A DNA stretch of 64,000 nucleotides from Cryptomeria japonica (taxonomy: Eukaryota; Streptophyta; Pinopsida; Cupressales; Cupressaceae): contig NC_081405.1 in the NCBI RefSeq assembly GCF_030272615.1, forward strand, positions 316,563,541 through 316,627,540. Reading direction: 5' to 3'. The notes under the pieces were generated by a model. The model searched no databases and had not been told where the DNA came from. It saw only the letters and a list, made by a program, of their open reading frames with translations. Both the position numbers and the translations under genes were made by a program. Positions within the stretch are counted from its first letter, which is position 1. Each line of letters opens with the position of its first letter. This document shows, in pieces, positions 11,001-23,792 of this stretch.

Positions 11001-12194
11001 AGGATGTGTGGGTCCACATGAGGCTTGGATGGGTTGGAAGTTCGGATTAGGTTGCCAGGGTTACCAGTGTATGGGCCGGGACCTATGAAGACTTGCCATG
11101 GTATCCATACCAGGTGGTGTGATGACACTTGTCCCTACGTCCGCTAGTGTGTTGTCGTTTTGTCCTGTTTGAGTACCTTTGTGAGTCGTCCTTTTTGTCT
11201 CTGCCCTTGTGAGTGTCAGTTTCATGTTAGACCTTGGGTGGTGATGGTTCAGTTTCATGGATGCTCTCATGGACTCTTATGTTATTAGCTTTGTTTATGT
11301 TCAGCTGGATCCTGTTCCTTGTAAGGATCGTTTATGTATTGATTGACCGATGTGGTCGTTTGTATATTGCTTATATATCGCCTTGATGGCTGGATTGTAT
11401 GGTGTAACCTCTTGTACTCTTAAACTTATTATTTATCCGAGGGGGTCTTGCAGTTGAGCAGACCCGGAGATGTAGCCCTTTAGGGGTGAACTCCGAGATC
11501 ATTATGGTGTCATGTGATGTATTCTCTTATGGTTCCTTTATTCAGCTTTATCATGTATGATTAATTTATGTTAGAATGGTTAAGTGGATAATGGAATTAA
11601 CTCTAAATGCTTATATTCAGTTCTATCTTGAATGCCATGTGGATCAAATGCATAATTGGTTGAGATGCGATTTATCGTAACGCATGTGTGAAATCATCTT
11701 TTGAAATGCAATGAACTGGATTATGTATGAATGTAGCTTAGAGTAATGAATTATACTCAGTTGTTGTTAAGGAATTTAAATATGCTTGGAAAGACCTCTT
11801 ATGTTTATGGTGAAATTCCTAGTGTATTAGAACGTTAAATGTATGGTTTGTAATTCTAAATGAAAAGATTGAATGAAGTTTATGAATGGATCTTAAATGA
11901 TGAATCTTGCTTGTGATTTATATTTCCGTCCTTTGAAGGAAATTATCCTGATTATGAATTTCCTCGTTTTTAAGATATTTAGCTTATTGGATTAATGGTG
12001 TGAGTTAAATGAATTTTGAAATTAAGTAATCTCGTTGGGAAACTCTTTAGGAGATTGTTGTTAATGTCTTCCGCTATGTAATCTGAATCTTGGTATCGTG
12101 TTGCATCTTATGTGTTGTAACTTTAAAAAAAAAATTTGCACTCTTTTCTTGTAATTTTGGCTTATCCCTTCGGGTTTCCTAGCGGGGCATTACA
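8033..12194 (+). repeat. LARD-1 LTR copy 1 (4162 bp)
   Basis: Begins TGTAGTACCCCTATCG and ends GGGGCATTACA. It has private variants relative to copies 2 and 3, for example at 8331, 8437, near 8478, 8713, near 12071 and at 12182. A GC-rich block (9340-9640) contains an 18-bp unit present twice here. No gene is recognisable in this or the other LTR copies. Confidence 0.93.
9512..9547 (+). repeat. 18-bp GC-rich unit, two copies (LTR 1)
   Basis: The unit is GTGGCCGCAGGGGCCGCG. LTR 1 has two units, LTR 2 one (17401-17418) and LTR 3 three (25272-25325). The LTR lengths 4162, 4144 and 4180 differ by exactly one unit each. Confidence 0.9.
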
Positions 12195-12197
12195 TTT

Positions 12198-12210
12198 TGT
12201 ATCAGAGCCC
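12198..12210 (+). other. Primer-binding site, LARD-1 copy 1
   Basis: TGTATCAGAGCCC, a one-base variant of the initiator-methionine site, lies three bases past the LTR end. The same site is at 20069-20081 in copy 2. Confidence 0.82.
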
Positions 12211-13966
12211 ATGTTGCAAACATTGGGATCTCTGGTGTCGCCTGTGCCCTCTATTTGTGTGAGGTGTATCGACCTTATGTGTATGCTTGTCCTCCTTTTG
12301 CATGTGATTGATTGAGCAGACCTTGTCGGGTGTGTAACGTGTGTGTTCACACCTTGTTTTCGCCTTCTTGATGTTGGTGTTTGAGTGCTTATATGTGCAT
12401 TGTTGTTTATTGATGTCTTGGTCTACGATTACTCTTATTTGGAAGGAGAGTCGTATGTACCATTCCTTATTGAGCGTTGTACTCTTTAGACTAATCCATT
12501 TGGATCAGTCTGTGCTTGTCTTGAATCTAAAAGTGTGAATTATGTGTGTTTAAAGATTATGATTTAGCTTAATGTTGTCCACTTGAAGGACTAGCATGGA
12601 AATTATTGTATGCTTACTTTGTAGAAAACTAAATGATCATCACCATTTCTCTCTCTCTTTCTGGAAATTAAAATGGTTAGGAGATGTGTGATTATCTTTG
12701 ACTCGAGTTTTCTTGTTTGCAAGAGAGAAAAGGGTGTGACTTCTTGAACCCTTGTGTGAGCCTTATGATGCTTATGCTTTTAGATTATTAAAGGGCTATG
12801 GGTTTAAACATTTACTTTGGTTATTGGGAGAAAACTGTATGTGTATGTTTAAAGAATTCTCCATGTGTATGTTGTAGGAGTAGCATGATTAAATTCTACC
12901 TTAGTAAGGCGCATTTCTATGCAAATAGATGAATTATGTGATATTGCTTGGTTTGTAGAAGAAGTACTAAAAAGAGCATGTTATTGTAGCTTCGAGAAAT
13001 TATTAATGTGTTCTCTGAAAGATTGATTTATGTGTTTTCCGAAAGATTGTTTTCTGTGTTTCATTTAACCAGTTGATTGAAGATTTAGTTTAGCAAATGC
13101 TCCATTGAACTCGCTTTTGGGTATATGTAATTACCTTAATGTGTTTAGAAAATGCGAATGGAAAAGCTGGTTTGATGTGCGTGCATTAATATGTTTTATT
13201 TGGTTAATAGCTCCTTGCTTATCTTTGATCGTAATGTGATTGGTAATCGGTTGCAATTATGACTTGTGTCTATATTGCATTATTATTATTAAGTGAGTGT
13301 TCTTATGAGGTCTTGCATTATCGAAAAGATTGCCTCTCTTGATCTCTGTTTTGTTTGTAAACTAGAACCTCTTGTTGCAACCATAATCATTGGAAATGGT
13401 TTTGTTAGACTGATTGTCATCCTTCTAATGGTAGCGAAATGAAAACCGTGTAATTGAAATGATAGGCTTATAGTGAGGAATTTAATATTATAGCGTGATC
13501 TTGATTGATCTTGCGTTTTGTAGGAAATAGTTTGGTTATCAAACTCTCTTTCCCTTCTCTTTGCCTAATCATAAGATTTTTTTATAGAAATGATATTAAG
13601 AATGCATGGACTTAAATAGAATGTTTATAAAACATGTGAAATCGTGTATTTGTTTTGGCTTCATAGTGATAGATGAAAGTCTTAAGCTTTAGAAATAAAT
13701 TTGCTTAGCTAATAATGTAGTTATGAATGCTTAGTGAGATTCGAGAAAGCTAGAGGAATGATGTTAATTCCTTATATAATTGTGAATTGTTAATAATTTC
13801 AGTACTTGAATCTAGAGTAAACTTGATTTAGTTATTTATATAGAAAGCATTATTGGAATTTTCCTTGAATAGATGTTAGCGTACTGAAAAGTATTCCCCG
13901 TAATGTGAGTAAACCAGTATTGGTGTTTTATGTGCATTGTGAGAAACCAGTGCTTATCTTGTGTGC

Positions 13967-14030
13967 CCATGGGTTGGTGAAGTAATCAACCATGGAGGAT
14001 ATGTTGCTTATGAGTATGGGAAACCATACT
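13967..14030 (+). other. Pair of RNA hairpins in LARD-1 internal region 1
   Basis: The first pairs 13967-13976 with 13987-13995 (CCATGGGTTG against CAACCATGG, one bulged G). The second pairs 14013-14019 with 14024-14030 (AGTATGG against CCATACT) around a GAAA tetraloop. Both are conserved in internal region 2 (the second at about 21884-21901). A packaging or dimerisation role is possible but is inference. Confidence 0.5.
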
Positions 14031-15909
14031 GTTTATGTAATGTTGCTTATTTGTTTCCCTACTGAGTACCAAACCTCGGGTTGTGGGTAACTCGGTATGT
14101 TAAGGGGTAGTATTCGAAGCGACCGTTCCTTGAATAGTATGGATTGGCGTGCGAGTAATGTCGACGCGAAGCGACTTTAGCTTCTCTACTTCGAGGAATG
14201 ATATAGTTGTACTACTAAACTGTATCAAGGTGTACTCAATACTTTCCCTTTGATGAATCTATTTATAGGTTTATGTGTGTCAGCCTATTCTCTTCCTTAT
14301 CTGAGCATATAGATGGTAGTTTTTGTGCATATTGTTGGATTCTATTGGAGTATCTGTTTCCTTGTCTTCTTGAGAGGCATGTCATTATTCTTACATAAGT
14401 TGCCAACTGGCCTGTGTTGGTAGACTTGTGGGTAGACCATAGTCATGTATACCTCTGACTTACGGCGAGTATCCTTCTAGATACGTCGCTATGCGGGATG
14501 TGGCTTGTGCGTGCTTTTTCCGTGAGGTGCACTACCATGCGGGATACGTCCATTGTGTGTTTTCTCCACTTGGGGTATTGCCATGCCACGTGACGACGTG
14601 ATACGGGGTGATGTCGAGGTGCACACCGCCATGCCATGTAGATAGTGTGACTATGTCGCACCACATGATGAGCTACTGCAATAGCTAGTCAGTTGTTCCT
14701 TCCTTCCTCGTTGGTGGCTAGATGCTAGTCACACAGTGATGTTACGTGCAGTTGTGATATTCTTTATATTTCTTTGGGGATCAGCAATTTATTTTACTTT
14801 GATTTTGAAGGTTTGGCCACGATCTTGTGATCTTTTGCACTTTGATTTGGTGTTGAAATTCCGGATTATTTTCTTGCCTTACTGTTGGAATTGATGATTT
14901 ATTATCTTTATTCATCTGTGCTTTGGTGGCTGAACTGGTTTATCATTCTTGTTTTCGGATGCTGATCTTGTGTCGAAATGTGAAATTCCTCTCCAAGGAC
15001 GTATGATACGGAATTGGTAGAATGTGTGCGAGGAAGTTGTTGTAGGGAACCGTGAGGATGGGGGTATGTGAGGCTGTGTTGCAGCTATGATCCACTACCT
15101 ACCTTGTGTGGTGACTATCTCTTGGAGGCTAACCACCTTGTTCAACAAGGGATATTCACAAAGGTCTTGTATGGAAGGTAGCACCGCTATGGTGTACCTA
15201 GCACCATCAAGCCTTTGAGTGTGATATTGGATTCTTATGATCATATTGTTGTTCTGAGATCAGGCATAGAGATGCTGATCGTGCATGTTATCATTGACCG
15301 AGCATTAGACATGCTCACATGTGGCCTTTTCTGTTATGCATTCCAGTAATGTGGATGGTTATTATTTGTATCATGGAGTAAATTGTGTTAGCTTGTCGCT
15401 ATGTTATGGGACATAGTCTTTGGAAAGGTTTTCTTATGCCTGGCAAGTGTAACCATTGAGTTATTTATGTTGCTCTTACTTCATGAAAGTTAATTTGGTT
15501 GTAGAAATTGATATTTTGAGTTAGTTCCATTTGATAAAATTTTATGATAAAGATGGATTGGTAAAGGAAATTGATCTTATGGCATGTTTTTCTGTCATTT
15601 TTGATCGATGATTATGGTAATTGTTGTTTACCTCCTTGTAATGTTTTAATTTGGTGCAATGAAAGGAAGAAAATTCTGTTTTTCTGCTATGATGGTGGAT
15701 ATCTCTTAGAATATTTTTAAGGAATGTATGGATTTAGTTGTATCTCGCCAATGGATTATGGCGTTTGTAAAAGATTTAGCGATAATATTTCATTTATTTA
15801 TGGGAAGATTTCTATGTGCAATTTGATCTTTGTTGAATGAGTTTCAGGGCTAATGCGTACGACATGTTCTCCATCTAGCCTTACGACTTCCAGGAGTAAG
15901 TCGGAACCT

Positions 15910-15921
15910 AGGGGGGGAGAA
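15910..15921 (+). other. Polypurine tract, LARD-1 copy 1
   Basis: AGGGGGGGAGAA directly before LTR 2, the expected plus-strand primer. The equivalent tract before LTR 3 is at 23781-23792. Confidence 0.85.
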
Positions 15922-18900
15922 TGTAGTACCCCTATCGTAATCGATCTCTAACCTTGGTTTAATCGTGATTAGTTATCTTGATATAATGATTACAGTTAGA
16001 TGTTGATTTTACGCATCGCTGTTGATGTGATTTTCTCACTAGTTGTATGCAGGTTATTCAGTGTACCTATTTCGTGATTTTAGTATCGGACTAACGCTTT
16101 CATTAGATTTTATAAATGTATGCATGTATGATCTTTTGTTGCAGGAGATTTCAGGTACGAAGTCGCATGAGTGCGAGGTTCGTCGTCACCTGGTTTTGCA
16201 GGTTTGAGCATACCCTTGTTAATCCCTAGAGTCGGATTAGGTGGTCGTGAGACCCTAGTCGACCTTAGTCGTTCTCTAGTGAGCATCGCCAGTCGTCGTC
16301 GGTAATCCCTTCTTGTTTGGGTTTGCGAGTCGTCTGTTTGGTTGTCTTCCTCGGTTTGCGTGCCTGGTGTGTTGGTAAATTGATTAATTAGTCCTTAGCA
16401 TTATTTTGAGTATTTATGCGCTTGTGCAGTGAAGACTAATGGATTAAATTAATCTGGTTTCCGTTTTGCGATTTCCGTTGTTATTGGATTGCTCGTTTTT
16501 AATTTGGAGTAAATTCGATTTAATGACTGTTTTCGAATATTTAATGCATTTTATATATGCTGTTGAAAAAGAAAGTTTTGTTTTTATTATCGCAATAGAT
16601 TGATTGCTTTCTGTTGGATTCTGGTATTTGAAAGGTTAAATTGAATTGATTGTGAAAGAAATCGATTTTTAATTGATTAAGCAAGTTATTTTGTTGATAG
16701 TTAAAAAGAAATAATTTTTGTGAATTATTGGAAAATAAGAGATTTTATTCCAAAAATAGAAATTTGGAGTCAACTCTTCCATATAACCCAATTTGGGAAA
16801 TTTGGAGAGGAGGGACAAGTTTGGAGGAGATTTTGGGGGAATCTGGCAGGTGGGCTCTCCCTTCAGCCATACCAGGATTGCGAATCGAGGTAGGATTCTG
16901 GACTGGTTATTGAAAATCAATTTGGATGTCCATTTGAATTTGGTTGGAGATTTTAATTTGTGATGTGTTCTCATCTTTGCTATTTGGGGGTTTGAATCCC
17001 TTTTGTTATTGGGAAGGAGGAAAATCCCCAAGAAATTGTTACCAAACCAGTCCCTTTAATATTCGAATTGATTTTAAATCGAAATTTTTATCAAACTTCG
17101 TGTTGGGCGTTTGGGGTAATTTCGGACTGTGTGTTCAATTTTAATTTTAAAATGTTATTGTTTTATGGCTGTGCGTGTTATTGTTTGGGCGAACTGGGCA
17201 TCTTATTTGCTTTAACCGTGGGTTTGGGGTTTGGAGGCGGGGAGCGGAGCTCCCCTGCACCTCCTCCCCCTACCCCCGCACGCAGCCCTTTCCTTTTTTT
17301 TTTTCCCTCGTCCCCGCCGCGTGTTCTGGTTTACCGCCGCTCGCACACCGTTTGGTACGCCGCTCGCCGGTGTTGTTTGCTACGGCTGCAGCCCACGGCG
17401 GTGGCCGCAGGGCGCCGCGGCACCTGCGGGCACCACCGTGGTGCGGCCCGCGAGCGCCGCCGCCCCTCTCCCTTGGCTAGGGTTAGGGCACGGCCACCGT
17501 GTCTTCTTCGTTTTGAACGCGTTTTTCTTTAAAAAAAAAAAACAAGAACTTAGTTATGTTAAATGCGATTTGTATAAACATAGGTTATGAAATCGTTTGG
17601 TTTATTAATGTATTTTGTTGGTATTCAAAAAAAAACAAACAAACATGTGGGTTAATATCCTGTTAATGAATATTAGTTTAATGATTAAGTTTCCAATCAG
17701 TGATTTATGATATTTATATCATTTAAAGGAGAGTAATTTTAATGTTGAGTTTAGTTAGTTTTAAACTGGATTAGGGTGGCATATAGTGGTAAATGATAAT
17801 TAGATATGGATTTATCTTATAATGGGTTTATAAGGGAATTAATTATTCAATCCCATTTCTCGACCTATGCTCCTTTCCTGATTAAGTTTTAAAAACTGTT
17901 GATTTTTGCAATTGAAAATTGTTGATGATGTTAAATTTTATCGTGGAACAGATCATTTGAGTAACTGTATAGTAGTGAAATACTTATCGTTGGGTATTGA
18001 AATTAAACGATGTGCTTTTGGAAATGATTAGCTTCTTTAGTTTCTCCTTCTACATTTTTATTTCCGTTATTCGCATAATGCATCTAGAAGTGAAATTATG
18101 AATCTGTAGAGATTGATTTTTAGTCCAGTATGTTTATGACGTTTTGGGATGGAGATTAAATATCTTATTTTAATAGTTTAAACGGTTGTCTGAATTTTTA
18201 ATAATATGATTTGGTTAAAACTCTTTATGGCTTAAATTGCCTGTTCAATGCTTGAACCTTAGGAGTTAGAAACCCAAGAACAACTTACCCTTGATGAGAT
18301 AGATAACTGTAACCTGTTTTTAGAACATGTAGAGAACTTGATTGATTTTAATGATTAAATCAATTTGAGAATTCATTGTCCTTTCTGATTATTGCATTGC
18401 GAGTTTAATTACTGTATTCGCTTTAATTTATGAAATGGCATGTTTTGCTTTGTAAGTAGGACCCTGTCGTATGGATGATTTGGTGTTCCTGTTTCAGTCC
18501 TCGAATTTTGAGTTGACTATGGTATTGTGATGTTGTCTTAGTTGGTCATATCCTCTTCTGTGAGTCGTATTTGACCTGATGATTGTTTCTCCTTCTTGAA
18601 CTCCGTTCGTCTGACCATGTGTATTCCGTGGTTTGAGTTCGTTTGAGTCAGTCTAGTGTCGTATGGGAAAGTGGCTTTCGATTGGGGGCCGCGCCCAAAG
18701 TGGTTGCTGGGTAACCCGTCGAAAGTGAGTCTAATAAGTGATAACCTAAATAGATTAGAATATAATCTCTAAATAAGATAATGTGCCTCACACATGGGAC
18801 GAATGCTATCATAGATTCGGCATGCTGTGAGAAGGCCTGAAATGGCAAACCATCTTCCTTGTCTTCACGAGAGGATGTGTGGGTCCACATGAGTCTTGGA

Positions 18901-20065
18901 TGGGTCGGAAGTTCGGATTAGGTTGCCAGGGTTACCAGTGTATGGGCCGGGACCTATGAAGACTTGCCATGGTATCCATACCAGGTGGTGTGATGACACT
19001 TGTCCCTACGTCCGCTAGTGTGTTGTCGTTTTGTCCTGTTTGAGTACCTTTGTGAGTTGTCCTTTTTGTCTCTGCCCTTGTGAGTGTCGGTTTCATGTTA
19101 GACCTTGGGTGGTGATGGTTCAGTTTCATGGATGCTCTCATGGACTCTTATGTTATTAGCTTTGTTTATGTTCAGCTGGATCCTGTTCCTTGTAAGGATC
19201 GTTTATGTATTGATTGACCGATGTGGTCGTTTGTATATTGCTTATATATCGCCTTGATGGCTGGATTGTATGGTGTAACCTCTTGTACTCTTAAACTTAT
19301 TATTTATCCGAGGGGGTCTTGCAGTTGAGCAGACTCGGAGATGTAGCCCTTTAGGGGTGAACTCCGAGATCATTATGGTGTCATGTGATGTATTCTCTTA
19401 TGGTTCCTTTATTCAGCTTTATCATGTATGATTAATTTATGTTAGAATGGTTAAGTGGATAATGGAATTAACTCTAAATGCTTATATTCAGTTCTATCTT
19501 GAATGCCATGTGGATCAAATGCATAATTGGTTGAGATGCGATTTATCGTAACGCATGTGTGAAATCATCTTTTGAAATGCAATGAACTGGATTATGTATG
19601 AATGTAGCTTAGAGTAATGAATTATACTCAGTTGTTGTTAAGGAATTTAAATATGCTTGGAAAGACCTCTTATGTTTATGGTGAAATTCCTAGTGTATTA
19701 GAACGTTAAATGTATGGTTTGTAATTCTAAATGAAAAGATTGAATGAAGTTTATGAATGGATCTTAAATGATGAATCTTGCTTGTGATTTATATTTCCGT
19801 CCTTTGAAGGAAATTATCCTGATTATGAATTTCCTCGTTTTTAAGATATTTAGCTTATTGGATTAATGGTGTGAGTTAAATGAATTTTGAAATTAAGTAA
19901 TCTCGTTGGGAAACTCTTTAGGAGATTGTTGTTAATGTCTTCTGCTATGTAATCTGAATCTTGGTATCGTGTTGCATCTTATGTGTTGTAACTTTAAAAA
20001 AAAAATTTGCACTCTTTTCTTGTAATTTTGGCTTATCCCTTCGGGTTTCCTGGCGGGGCATTACA
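15922..20065 (+). repeat. LARD-1 LTR copy 2 (4144 bp)
   Basis: Same ends as copy 1. It has private changes (for example near 17199, 17256, 18087, 18704 and 19335) but shares the variants that separate copy 3 from copy 1 along its whole length. Confidence 0.93.
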
Positions 20066-23000
20066 TTTTGTATCAGAGCCCATGTTGCAAACATTGGGAT
20101 CTCTGGTGTCGCCTGTGCCCTCTATTTGTGTGAGGTGTATCGACCTTATGTGTATGCTTGTCCTCCTTTTGCATGTGATTGATTGAGCAGACCTTGTCGG
20201 GTGTGTAACGTGTGTGTTCACACCTTGTTTTCGCCTTCTTGATGTTGGTGTTTGAGTGCTTATATGTGCATTGTTGTTTATTGATGTCTTGGTCTACGAT
20301 TACTCTTATTTGGAAGGAGAGTCGTATGTACCATTCCTTATTGAGCGTTGTACTCTTTAGACTAATCCATTTGGATCAGTCTGTGCTTGTCTTGAATCTA
20401 AAAGTGTGAATTATGTGTGTTTAAAGATTATGATTTAGCTTAATGTTGTCCACTTGAAGGACTAGCATGGAAATTATTGTATGCTTACTTTGTAGAAAAC
20501 TAAATGATCATCACCATTTCTCTCTCTCTTTCTGGAAATTAAAATGGTTAGGAGATGTGTGATTATCTTTGACTCGAGTTTTCTTGTTTGCAAGAGAGAA
20601 AAGGGTGTGACTTCTTGAACCCTTGTGTGAGCCTTATGATGCTTATGCTTTTAGATTATTAAAGGGCTATGGGTTTAAAAATTTACTTTGGTTATTGGGA
20701 GAAAACTGTATGTGTATGTTTAAAGAATTCTCCATGTGTATGTTGTAGGAGTAGCATGATTAAATTCTACCTTAGTAAGGCGCATTTCTATGCAAATAGA
20801 TGAATTATGTGATATTGCTTGGTTTGTAGAAGAAGTACTAAAAAGAGCATGTTATTGTAGCTTCGAGAAATTATTAATGTGTTCTCTGAAAGATTGATTT
20901 ATGTGTTTTCCGAAAGATTGTTTTCTGTGTTTCATTTAACCAGTTGATTGAAGATTTAGTTTAGCAAATGCTCCATTGAACTCGCTTTTGGGTATATGTA
21001 ATTACCTTAATGTGTTTAGAAAATGCGAATGGAAAAGCTGGTTTGATGTGCGTGCATTAATATGTTTTATTTGGTTAATAGCTCCTTGCTTATCTTTGAT
21101 CGTAATGTGATTGGTAATCGGTTGCAATTATGACTTGTGTCTATATTGCATTATTATTATTAAGTGAGTGTTCTTATGAGGTCTTGCATTATCGAAAAGA
21201 TTGCCTCTCTTGATCTCTGTTTTGTTTGTAAACTAGAACCTCTTGTTGCAACCATAATCATTGGAAATGGTTTTGTTAGACTGATTGTCATCCTTCTAAT
21301 GGTAGCGAAATGAAAACCGTGTAATTGAAATGATAGGCTTATAGTGAGGAATTTAATATTATAGCGTGATCTTGATTGATCTTGCGTTTTGTAGGAAATA
21401 GTTTGGTTATCAAACTCTCTTTCCCTTCTCTTTGCCTAATCATAAGATTTTTTTATAGAAATGATATTAAGAATGCATGGACTTAAATAGAATGTTTATA
21501 AAACATGTGAAATCGTGTATTTGTTTTGGCTTCATAGTGATAGATGAAAGTCTTAAGCTTTAGAAATAAATTTGCTTAGCTAATAATGTAGTTATGAATG
21601 CTTAGTGAGATTCGAGAAAGCTAGAGGAATGATGTTAATTCCTTATATAATTGTGAATTGTTAATAATTTCAGTACTTGAATCTAGAGTAAACTTGATTT
21701 AGTTATTTATATAGAAAGCATTATTGGAATTTTCCTTGAATAGATGTTAGCGTACTGAAAAGTATTCCCCGTAATGTGACTAAACCAGTATTGGTGTTTT
21801 ATGTGCATTGTGAGAAACCAGTGCTTATCTTGTGTGCCCATGGGTTGGTGAAGTAATCAACCATGGAGGATATGTTGCTTATGAGTATGGGAAACCATAC
21901 TGTTTATGTAATGTTGCTTATTTGTTTCCCTACTGAGTACCAAACCTCGGGTTGTGGGTAACTCGGTATGTTAAGGGGTAGTATTCGAAGCGACCGTTCC
22001 TTGAATAGTATGGATTGGCGTGCGAGTAATGTCGACGCGAAGCGACTTTAGCTTCTCTACTTCGAGGAATGATATAGTTGTACTACTAAACTGTATCAAG
22101 GTGTACTCAATACTTTCCCTTTGATGAATCTATTTATAGGTTTATGTGTGTCAGCCTATTCTCTTCCTTATCTGAGCATATAGATGGTAGTTTTTGTGCA
22201 TATTGTTGGATTCTATTGGAGTATCTGTTGCCTTGTCTTCTTGAGAGGCGTGTCATTATTCTTACATAAGTTGCCAACTGGCCTGTGTTGGTAGACTTGT
22301 GGGTAGACCATAGTCATGTATACCTCTGACTTACGGCGAGTATCCTTCTAGATACGTCGCTATGCGGGATGTGGCTTGTGCGTGCTTTTTCCGTGAGGTG
22401 CACTACCATGCGGGATACGTCCATTGTGTGTTTTCTCCACTTGGGGTATTGCCATGCCACGTGACGACGTGATACGGGGTGATGTCGAGGTGCACACCGC
22501 CATGCCATGTGGATAGTGTGACTATGTCGCACCACATGATGAGCTACTGCAATAGCTAGTCAGTTGTTCCTTCCTTCCTCGTTGGTGGCTAGATGCTAGT
22601 CACACAGTGATGTTACGTGCAGTTGTGATATTCTTTATATTTCTTTGGGGATCAGCAATTTATTTTACTTTGATTTTGAAGGTTTGGCCACGATCTTGTG
22701 ATCTTTTGCACTTTGATTTGGTGTTGAAATTCCGGATTATTTTCTTGCCTTACTGTTGGAATTGATGATTTATTATCTTTATTCATCTGTGCTTTGGTGG
22801 CTGAACTGGTTTATCATTCTTGTTTTCGGATGCTGATCTTGTGTCGAAATGTGAAATTCCTCTCCAAGGACGTATGATACGGAATTGGTAGAATGTGTGT
22901 GAGGAAGTTGTTGTAGGGAACCGTGAGGATGGGGGTATGTGAGGCTGTGTTGCAGCTATGATCCACTACCTACCTTGTGTGGTGACTATCTCTTGGAGGC

Positions 23001-23792
23001 TAACCACCTTGTTCAACAAGGGATATTCACAAAGGTCTTGTATGGAAGGTAGCACCGCTATGGTGTACCTAGCACCATCAAGCCTTTGAGTGTGATATTG
23101 GATTCTTATGATCATATTGTTGTTCTGAGATCAGGCATAGAGATGCTGATCGTGCATGTTATCATTGACCGAGCATTAGACATGCTCACATGTGGCCTTT
23201 TCTGTTATGCATTCCAGTTATGTGGATGGTTATTATTTGTATCATGGAGTAAATTGTGTTAGCTTGTCGCTATGTTATGGGACATAGTCTTTGGAAAGGT
23301 TTTCTTATGCCTGGCAAGTGTAACCATTGAGTTATTTATGTTGCTCTTACTTCATGAAAGTTAATTTGGTTGTAGAAATTGATATTTTGAGTTAGTTCCA
23401 TTTGATAAAATTTTATGATAAAGATGGATTGGTAAAGGAAATTGATCTTATGGCATGTTTTTCTGTCATTTTTGATCGATGATTATGGTAATTGTTGTTT
23501 ACCTCCTTGTAATGTTTTAATTTGGTGCAATGAAAGGAAGAAAATTCTGTTTTTCTGCTATGATGGTGGATATCTCTTAGAATATTTTTAAGGAATGTAT
23601 GGATTTAGTTGTATCTCGCCAATGGATTATGGCGTTTGTAAAAGATTTAGCGATAATATTTCATTTATTTATGGGAAGATTTCTATGTGCAATTTGATCT
23701 TTGTTGAATGAGTTTCAGGGCTAATGCGTACGACATGTTCTCCATCTAGCCTTACGACTTCCAGGAGTAAGTCGGAACCTAGGGGGGGAGAA
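20066..23792 (+). other. LARD-1 internal region 2 (3727 bp, non-coding)
   Basis: Primer-binding site at 20069-20081 and purine tract at 23781-23792. Nearly identical to internal region 1 and likewise without coding capacity. Confidence 0.88.

Larger units (their letters stand above)
12195..15921 (+). other. LARD-1 internal region 1 (3727 bp, non-coding)
   Basis: Starts with the primer-binding site at 12198-12210 and ends with the purine tract at 15910-15921. No frame longer than about 75 codons is open and none resembles gag or pol. It contains two adjacent strong hairpins (13967-13995 and 14013-14030) and a GC-richer block at about 14440-14700. It is identical in length to internal region 2 and differs from it at about seven positions that I could see. 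Confidence 0.88.

Noticed and set aside
14443-14664. A 73-codon minus-strand frame repeated in both LARD-1 internal regions
   Set aside because: Short, no family resemblance, and duplicated with the whole element.
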